Below are positions 32,389 through 37,697 of a DNA stretch of 37,697 nucleotides, piece after piece (the first letter of the stretch is position 1; every line of letters starts with the position of its first letter). The translations under genes and the position numbers were made by a program. Source of the stretch: Erysipelotrichaceae bacterium (lineage in GTDB: Bacteria > Bacillota_I > Bacilli_A > Erysipelotrichales > Erysipelotrichaceae); the NCBI GenBank assembly GCA_003543215.1, contig DPJD01000002.1, positions 31,966 through 69,662 on the forward strand, given 5' to 3'. Below the pieces are notes generated by a model, which saw only the letters and a list, made by a program, of their open reading frames with translations, searched no databases and was not told where the DNA came from.

Positions 32389-33578
32389 AATTCTGCCCCC
32401 TTTTTAAGCAATCGTGTGCTTATCTTTTTCAGTAATCCTGTCTCACGTAATACCGTAATCATAACCAACCAAGCTGCTACTGAATAACTCAATTTCACAA
32501 AATCACTGATGAGTTGTAGTCCCATGTGCAAGAGTGGGCTCTCAGTCAGTAAATCTTTAGTTGTAAAACTAAACAAGATATTAAGTAGATTTAGTCCATC
32601 GAACTGGAAAATTAGATATAGACTCAACCAAACAAGATAGACTCGTTTCTCGACTCCGCCCAGTAAGAATAATCCTACCAAAGGCATAACAAAGTATTGA
32701 TTTGCCATTGCGGAAGTAATGCTGAACATGACCATCATGTAAAGAACGATAAGCCGATCCAAATCTTCATTTCTAAATACCCATCCAAATATCAACATAC
32801 CTACCAAAAAGATATTTCGGAAAATCGATGAATGAAATGTGCTGAAGAATGGAATAAATCCAGAGATCAATGGCATATTATTATACGAATCATATAGGAA
32901 TACGTTATTAAGAATATTGTTCCAACCATTTGGAAGAAATAATGTAAAATTCAATAGAAACAACGTTGGTGGAACTGCAAAATAAAATATTTTTCGTTTC
33001 AAACTTAAATTTTTATTAAAGAACAACCAAAATGGAAGTGTGAAAACAATATGCTTTGTAATCAATGAAAATGAAAATAGCAATAATGAAAATAGGTCAT
33101 ACTTGTTAAGTTTATCTGATTTGATTGCTTTCTCTAACGCTAGGATACCAAACAACGCCAACATGATAGCGATGTTATCGAATTGATTGTGGAAGCCGCT
33201 GATGAAAAGAGAAATTGGATTAAAGAAAAATAAGATTGCCAATTTAATGTTTGATTTCCGATAAACGAAGTATGCAATTCCAGCGTCTGCTAATGTCAAA
33301 GTAAAGATGATAAGTAGACGGTAGAAACCAAGACTTAAACCAAGTCCTGTAACCGCAGCATAATAAAGTCCAATTAGATAAGCCCAAACAAAACCATAAT
33401 TATAGCGCGATGTTTCTGCAAAGATATTCTTAAATGTCGAAGTGATTTCTCCAACAATCAACCAACTTTCATGATCGTAATTGTATCCAAAACGTGAAAG
33501 CAATACTCGCAGTACAAAACCAAAAGTGAAAACACCGAATAAGACCCACTTATTCTTTAAACTTATCTCTTTAAACAT
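32385..33578 (-). CDS. GT-C type membrane glycosyltransferase, putative
   Basis: Polytopic membrane protein of 397 residues with about ten hydrophobic helices. An acidic motif after the first helix (FGYNYDHESWLIV) and the loop NPISLFISGFHNQFDNIAIM resemble GT-C fold enzymes that use polyprenyl-phosphate sugars. The start is set at the ATG at 33578, since AGAAAG lies about eight bases upstream; an in-frame GTG at 33587 would have no spacing. It overlaps the GT2 gene at 33571, which could make the lipid-linked donor for it. No exact family assignment is possible by eye. Confidence 0.72.
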   Translation of the reverse strand: MFKEISLKNKWVLFGVFTFGFVLRVLLSRFGYNYDHESWLIVGEITSTFKNIFAETSRYNYGFVWAYLIGLYYAAVTGLGLSLGFYRLLIIFTLTLADAGIAYFVYRKSNIKLAILFFFNPISLFISGFHNQFDNIAIMLALFGILALEKAIKSDKLNKYDLFSLLLFSFSLITKHIVFTLPFWLFFNKNLSLKRKIFYFAVPPTLFLLNFTLFLPNGWNNILNNVFLYDSYNNMPLISGFIPFFSTFHSSIFRNIFLVGMLIFGWVFRNEDLDRLIVLYMMVMFSITSAMANQYFVMPLVGLFLLGGVEKRVYLVWLSLYLIFQFDGLNLLNILFSFTTKDLLTESPLLHMGLQLISDFVKLSYSVAAWLVMITVLRETGLLKKISTRLLKKGAEL

Positions 33579-34299
33579 TTTGAACACTTTCTAGCATTTT
33601 TCGTTTGATCTCATAAAACTCTCGAATTGCATTGAACCCTGTTTTCGTGATTTTTTTGAAGTTTGTGTTATTGACTCCGCCTTGGCGTGGTCGAAATGTG
33701 ATGGGCAGAAATGCAATGTTGTCTTTATAGAAAATGAACATAATTGTTAACATTACATTTGTAAGATTATAGTTCTTAGGCATGATTCTTAAATAATGTT
33801 CAACCTTTTTACTCTCCATGAGGCGAAATGGTGTATTTGCATCCGGTACATTGATTCCGAAAATTAGGTAGATAAGAAACTTTAAAACCCGTGCGACAAA
33901 TACACGATTCAAGCCATCTTTACGATGAATGCGATGTCCTATGATTGCGGTATGAACACTACGCGCATTCCAAAAGGCATCGAATTCTTCTGGTAAGGTT
34001 TGTCCATCTGAATCCGTTTGAAAAATAAAGTCAGCTTTTTGTTCAATAGCATATCGATAGCCAAAATTTACTTTTGCACCATGTGAATTCAAAGGTTCTG
34101 TCAATACGACAAGATATGGAAGCTCAGATGTTAATCTTTCCAATATTTCTAGGGTATTGTCTTTACTACCACTTTCTAAAACAACCAAACGTGAGTCATT
34201 TAAGTTTAATCGCTCCAACACATAGTGCCAGTCGCGTACAACGGACTCAATGTTTTCTGCTTCATTGATAGCAGGAATGATAATGTATAACTTGTCCAT
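33571..34299 (-). CDS. Glycosyltransferase family 2 (polyprenyl-phosphate sugar synthase-like)
   Basis: GT-A protein of 242 residues without obvious C-terminal membrane helices. It begins LYIIIPAINEAENIESVV, similar to dolichol-phosphate-mannose-synthase-type enzymes; VVLESGSKDNT, NSHGAKVNFGYRYAI and FIFQTDSDGQT follow. TPFRLMESKKV and the C-terminal ITFRPRQGGVNNTNF are conserved in that subfamily. The probable product is a polyprenyl-phosphate sugar that the overlapping GT-C gene could use as donor (inference). It lies seven bases after glf. Confidence 0.87.
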   Translation of the reverse strand: MDKLYIIIPAINEAENIESVVRDWHYVLERLNLNDSRLVVLESGSKDNTLEILERLTSELPYLVVLTEPLNSHGAKVNFGYRYAIEQKADFIFQTDSDGQTLPEEFDAFWNARSVHTAIIGHRIHRKDGLNRVFVARVLKFLIYLIFGINVPDANTPFRLMESKKVEHYLRIMPKNYNLTNVMLTIMFIFYKDNIAFLPITFRPRQGGVNNTNFKKITKTGFNAIREFYEIKRKMLESVQNV

Positions 34300-34306
34300 T
34301 GCGCCC

Positions 34307-35476
34307 TCACTTAATTGTTAATGATTCATAAAGTTTAAGAATATGGTCAATGACCTCATCCATGTTGTAATATCGATAATCAGCCAATCGTCCACAATAA
34401 ATCAGGTTTTCAATTTCATCCGCTTTTGCTTTATATTGAGCATATAGAGCTTGATTATCCACTGTCAAGATAGGATAGAAAGGCTCATTCCCCTTAGCTG
34501 CATCCGGATCATATGCTAACGGATATTCGTAAGCAATAAAGGTTCGATCACCGACATCTTGGATTGGTAATTTTGTATACTCGGTGATACGCGTATATTC
34601 CTCATCTTTTGGATAAGCAACAATCGCTGTTTCTTGGAAATGTTTCACAGGAAGATGTTGTGTTTCAAAATGTAAAGATCGATATGGTAATCTTCCATAT
34701 TGGTATTCAAAGAGTGAATCAAGAGGTCCTGTATAAACGATCGGTAACTCTCGTCCTTCAAAGTACAATTTACTGTCTCTTATTTCCAAATAACTTAACG
34801 CATCCACATCCTTAATCGCTGTGATATTTGGGTGATTGATAATTTCAAGCATCATTTGAGTAAAACCGTGTTCAGGTTGTGCTTCATACTTGTCGTTAAA
34901 GTATGTGTCACGATGATTCAAGATGATGGGTACACGTTTTAAAATACTTTGGTCAACTTCATTTGGATGCTTACCCCATTGTTTTGAGGTATATGGTCTA
35001 AAATCTTCTTCGAACAAAAGATTTGCATAATCTTTAACAAGTTGGTTCTCACTATCCAATAACTCATAGATGGGAACCATTTCACGATCTTTATAAGTAT
35101 CTTTGAGTGCTTGTATCAAGATATCAGCATCTTTAGGAGGATACAGCAAATGAATCGTATCGAAGTTAAAAGGACATGGAACTGGTACACCTTTCAATAC
35201 AGCACGATATGTTAATCGATAAGGAATCAAGTTTGCAAAACGACTTAAAAATTCATACACATATTCTTTATTGGTATGGAAGGTATGCGGACCATATTTT
35301 TGGACTAAGATTCCGTCATCCTTGTAGTCAAACATATTCCCACCAAAATGATTACGTTTCTCTAAAAGCAGGATTTTCTTGTTTTGTTGCTCAGCAAAAA
35401 GACGAGCCATAATGCTGCCCGCAAATCCACTGCCTACAACAACCATATCGAAATCTTGCTTGAAACGTTTATTCAT
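34307..35476 (-). CDS. glf: UDP-galactopyranose mutase
   Basis: Flavoenzyme interconverting UDP-galactopyranose and UDP-galactofuranose, supplying Galf for the surface glycan. It has 389 residues. The FAD loop is VVGSGFAGSIMARLFAEQ, followed by LLLEKRNHFGGNMFDY. The substrate segment KYGPHTFHTNKEYVYEFL and YTSKQWG are diagnostic. The start is placed at the ATG at 35476, one base after the upstream gene; a longer in-frame reading to 35506 would overlap that gene and add ten atypical residues. No dedicated Galf transferase can be named, though a nearby GT2 may serve. Confidence 0.95.
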   Translation of the reverse strand: MNKRFKQDFDMVVVGSGFAGSIMARLFAEQQNKKILLLEKRNHFGGNMFDYKDDGILVQKYGPHTFHTNKEYVYEFLSRFANLIPYRLTYRAVLKGVPVPCPFNFDTIHLLYPPKDADILIQALKDTYKDREMVPIYELLDSENQLVKDYANLLFEEDFRPYTSKQWGKHPNEVDQSILKRVPIILNHRDTYFNDKYEAQPEHGFTQMMLEIINHPNITAIKDVDALSYLEIRDSKLYFEGRELPIVYTGPLDSLFEYQYGRLPYRSLHFETQHLPVKHFQETAIVAYPKDEEYTRITEYTKLPIQDVGDRTFIAYEYPLAYDPDAAKGNEPFYPILTVDNQALYAQYKAKADEIENLIYCGRLADYRYYNMDEVIDHILKLYESLTIK

Positions 35477-35477
35477 T

Positions 35478-36038
35478 TTACTGATTTTTCTTTCTATACA
35501 CTTCAAAGCTTTGAAGGGTTCTATCCTTTTCAGATAAGATTATCTTTTGATTCGGGTTGATTTTCCAATCAATATTTAATTCCAAATCATTGTATAGTAT
35601 ACCATCATCACCAGGACCAAAAAAGTCTTCGGAACATTTATAAGACACGATTGCATCTTCAAGTACGTGATAACCATGGCCAAAGCCTTCGGGAACATAA
35701 AGCTCCAAGTTGTTGTCTTCATTGAGCTCAAATGCTTCCCATTTCCCAAAATCAGGGGAATCTGGTCTTAAATCGACAATAACGTCATGCACTCTTCCTT
35801 TGATGCATCGGACAAGTTTTGCTTGTGGTTTGATGGATTGAAAGTGGATGGCTCTTATTACACCTTGCTTTGAATGGGTGTAAAAAACTTCCCTCAGTTC
35901 TTTGGATATTCCAATTGTTTCAAACAAGGGTTTACTATAGTCTTTTATAAAGTAGCCACGCTCATCATCGGCACGAAAAGGAGTAACAATATAAGCTCCT
36001 TTAAGACTTGTTTCTTTGAACTCAAACTTGCGAATCAT
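35478..36038 (-). CDS. RmlC-family nucleotide-sugar epimerase, probably for a CDP-sugar
   Basis: Cupin-fold epimerase of 186 residues, second RmlC-like protein in this operon. The active-site histidine is kept in VIRAIHFQSIKPQAK, with KLVRCIKGRVHDVIVDLR and VPEGFGHGYHVL. At the usual aromatic pair it reads SEDFFGPGDDG, with phenylalanine where rfbC has tyrosine. It is encoded between glf and an SDR, two genes from a CDP-glucose 4,6-dehydratase, so CDP-4-keto-6-deoxyglucose is the likely substrate (inference). It might epimerise only one carbon. AAGGAG precedes its ATG. Confidence 0.85.
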   Translation of the reverse strand: MIRKFEFKETSLKGAYIVTPFRADDERGYFIKDYSKPLFETIGISKELREVFYTHSKQGVIRAIHFQSIKPQAKLVRCIKGRVHDVIVDLRPDSPDFGKWEAFELNEDNNLELYVPEGFGHGYHVLEDAIVSYKCSEDFFGPGDDGILYNDLELNIDWKINPNQKIILSEKDRTLQSFEVYRKKNQ

Positions 36039-36951
36039 ACATCTCCTTTATCCATTCATATGTTTTTTGAACACCAGATTCAAAGTCAACATCACATTCA
36101 AATCCAGTGTCATTTCTTATGTCACTCGAGTCAAATTCTTCAAGGCTCAAGTTGATTCCAGTGAATGGTACATCACCGAAATGTAGAGTTTGATCTGGGG
36201 CAAGTGTCTCACCCATCCGTTTGATATAGTTTCGAAGCGCTTGAGCTTGATTACTACCAATCACATAGTATTTATATGGAACACCTTTTTCACTGATATG
36301 GATGAATGCTTTAGCCACATCTTCCACATAAATAAAGTCATAATTCTGTGTTCCTGAGGTAAATTGCAAAGGTTCTCTATTAATCATTTTCCGAATGGTT
36401 GTGTTGATGAATCGTGGTGATGTCTCTCCTGGCCCATAAGCATTCGTGATCATTGCCCATTTAAAGTCCATTTGTAATGATGCAGCAAGTGCTTTTCCCA
36501 TACTGTGAGCGCTTTGTTTCGCAGCACCATAAATGTATGCTGCCCCAGGTTTATTCCTTTGCGCATATACAGCTTTAAAGGTTTCGAGCTCCATGATACT
36601 CCCCGCTCCAATAAAGTTGAGACAACCTAATTTGTGTGATGCTTTAATCGCATCACAGGTCCATTCAACATTCTTTAGCTGTAAAGGGATATTTTGGCGA
36701 TCGCTACCTGCAGAACCTTGCCATGCTAAATGAAAGAATGCATCAATTTCTTCTTCGATGTATTCTGGCAACTTTGAATATTCATCCAAGTTCAACTCAA
36801 CCACTCTAATTCGGTCATTCCATTCAAATCGTGTATTGAATACGCCACGCTTGCGAATCACTGCATAAACGAAATAGTTCGCTTCAATAAGTTCATTGAC
36901 TAGATATTGACCAACAAATCCATTCGCTCCCGTTACAATTGCTTTTTTCAT
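36022..36951 (-). CDS. NAD(P)-dependent sugar epimerase/reductase, extended SDR
   Basis: Extended short-chain dehydrogenase of 309 residues. The cofactor loop is VTGANGFVGQYLVNEL (7-22). The catalytic Tyr-Lys is in YIYGAAKQSAHSMG, and ITNAYGPGETSPRF and DFIYVEDVAKAF are typical. Its genes overlap with the RmlC-like gene (17 bases) and rfbG (four bases), so a 4-keto reductase finishing a CDP-6-deoxyhexose is the likeliest role, like the last step to CDP-abequose or CDP-paratose. The product stereochemistry cannot be deduced. Confidence 0.85.
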   Translation of the reverse strand: MKKAIVTGANGFVGQYLVNELIEANYFVYAVIRKRGVFNTRFEWNDRIRVVELNLDEYSKLPEYIEEEIDAFFHLAWQGSAGSDRQNIPLQLKNVEWTCDAIKASHKLGCLNFIGAGSIMELETFKAVYAQRNKPGAAYIYGAAKQSAHSMGKALAASLQMDFKWAMITNAYGPGETSPRFINTTIRKMINREPLQFTSGTQNYDFIYVEDVAKAFIHISEKGVPYKYYVIGSNQAQALRNYIKRMGETLAPDQTLHFGDVPFTGINLSLEEFDSSDIRNDTGFECDVDFESGVQKTYEWIKEMYDSQV

Positions 36952-37697
36952 CGAGCAATCTCCTCTTCGAATGTTTTTGCATAGTCTTCAATCTGCTTGA
37001 ACAGAACTTGTTTATAATTGTGATCATTAACTAAGGCTCGACTAAGTTCGACAGTGAGTCGAACAGCGTCCTCAACATTTAAAAGCGGACGCCAATTAAA
37101 GGTTCGCTTTATCTTTGTACAATCCAACATTAAAAATTTCGCTTCATGTAAGGCGTTCTGTTGGACTTGAGTGTGCCATGTTGCACCATCCCAATATTTA
37201 CAGAAATAGTCAACTAATACAGAGGTCTCTACACAATCCGAGAGCTCAGGGCCAATATTATAGGAACTCGCTTCTGAATAATCATTGGCTTGTTTGTATG
37301 CGACGAACAAATAGGCAAACAAAGGTTCAAGTACGTGTTGAAAAGGTCGAACAGATTTTGGATTACGAATCAAAATTGATTCACCTTTTACTGAACTTCG
37401 GACACAATCTGGGATGATTCGATTTTCAGCGTAATCTCCTCCACCAATCACATTGCCAGCTCTCATTGTAGATAGTGGGATGTTTTTACTGGAAAGAAAA
37501 CTATTGATATAGCTCTCACTGACCAATTCAGAGCAAGACTTGCTGTTTGAATACGGATCGAAACCGGAAAGTTGATCATCTTCTTTAAACGCAATCGATG
37601 CGTCATTGTTACGATAGACTTTATCAGTCGTTACATTGATTACAGAAATGACACTTTTGCTTTTTCGAACGATATCCAACAAATTGACAGTTCCCAT
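36948..37697 (-). CDS. rfbG: CDP-glucose 4,6-dehydratase, N-terminus cut by window edge
   Basis: C-terminal 249 residues of an extended SDR that converts CDP-glucose to CDP-4-keto-6-deoxyglucose. INVTTDKVYRN, FDPYSNSKSCSELVSES (catalytic Tyr-Lys) and MRAGNVIGGGDYAENRIIPD are hallmarks that separate RfbG from dTDP-glucose dehydratases. About 110 residues, including the GxxGxxG loop, should lie beyond base 37697; the Met codon at the edge is internal (MGTVNLLD is mid-domain). It is co-transcribed with the SDR through a four-base overlap. The partner RfbF (cytidylyltransferase) may be beyond the edge. Confidence 0.9.
   Translation of the reverse strand: MGTVNLLDIVRKSKSVISVINVTTDKVYRNNDASIAFKEDDQLSGFDPYSNSKSCSELVSESYINSFLSSKNIPLSTMRAGNVIGGGDYAENRIIPDCVRSSVKGESILIRNPKSVRPFQHVLEPLFAYLFVAYKQANDYSEASSYNIGPELSDCVETSVLVDYFCKYWDGATWHTQVQQNALHEAKFLMLDCTKIKRTFNWRPLLNVEDAVRLTVELSRALVNDHNYKQVLFKQIEDYAKTFEEEIAR

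Noticed and set aside
36235..36242. A third AAGCGCTT operator core
   Set aside because: It is inside the coding region of the SDR gene, far from any promoter signal, and its flanks do not extend the match.
37695..37697. Met codon at the window edge as the start of rfbG
   Set aside because: The downstream sequence begins in mid-domain, so the nucleotide-binding N-terminus must lie outside the window.
1..37697. CRISPR arrays, tRNA or rRNA genes, insertion sequences, phage genes and defence systems
   Set aside because: No regularly spaced repeats, cloverleaf sequences, transposases, integrases, nucleases or toxin-antitoxin pairs were found. The XRE gene alone is not evidence for a mobile element.

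Overview
The window is a stretch of chromosome from a low-to-moderate GC Gram-positive bacterium (Bacillota). The evidence is a YesM/YesN two-component pair, a lysine (L-box) riboswitch, the N-acetylated diaminopimelate pathway, an LTA-synthase-family protein, AGGAGG-type ribosome binding sites and T-tailed terminators. TGA is used as a stop, so the code is standard. An Erysipelotrichia-like host is a guess from overall gene content; species cannot be named.

Layout. (1) 1-3039, minus: AraC-type response regulator followed by a YesM-type sensor kinase that runs off the left edge. (2) 3170-5444, plus: galM-galK, divergent from the regulator, with two identical operator cores between them. (3) 5482-7139, minus: a fused DUF134/NifX-type regulator and two half-size permeases, behind a perfect palindrome at the transcription start. 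(4) 7219-8451: divergent ASCH-domain protein and SDR oxidoreductase. (5) 8505-16427, plus: lysine riboswitch and an eight-gene operon lysA-lysC-dapF-asd-dapA-dapB-dapH-M20 deacetylase. It covers every step from aspartate to lysine except the acetyl-DAP aminotransferase. (6) 16471-19990, plus: initiating sugar-1-phosphate transferase, then Alg14-like, GT4 and Alg13-like genes. (7) 20083-22453, plus: XRE regulator, small membrane protein, DUF2156 protein and GNAT. (8) 22548-23888, plus: gapA and a DUF1858 protein. (9) 23899-28316, minus: GT2, LTA-synthase-family protein and O-antigen ligase/polymerase-like protein. (10) 28441-29970, plus: Wzx-like flippase, divergent from block 9 across a palindromic operator candidate. 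(11) 29982-37697, minus: nine contiguous genes (rfbG running off the edge, SDR, RmlC-like, glf, GT2, GT-C, rfbD, rfbC, GT2) making and assembling deoxysugars and galactofuranose.

Blocks 6 and 9-11 together look like a Wzx/Wzy-type surface polysaccharide system. It would include L-rhamnose, galactofuranose, a probable CDP-linked 6-deoxyhexose, and possibly phosphoglycerol. From about 24 kb the sequence is visibly more A+T-rich, as is common in surface polysaccharide loci.

No tRNA, rRNA, CRISPR array, insertion sequence or phage gene was seen. The least described parts are the DUF134/NifX regulator with its split permease (block 3) and the CDP-sugar branch (block 11).
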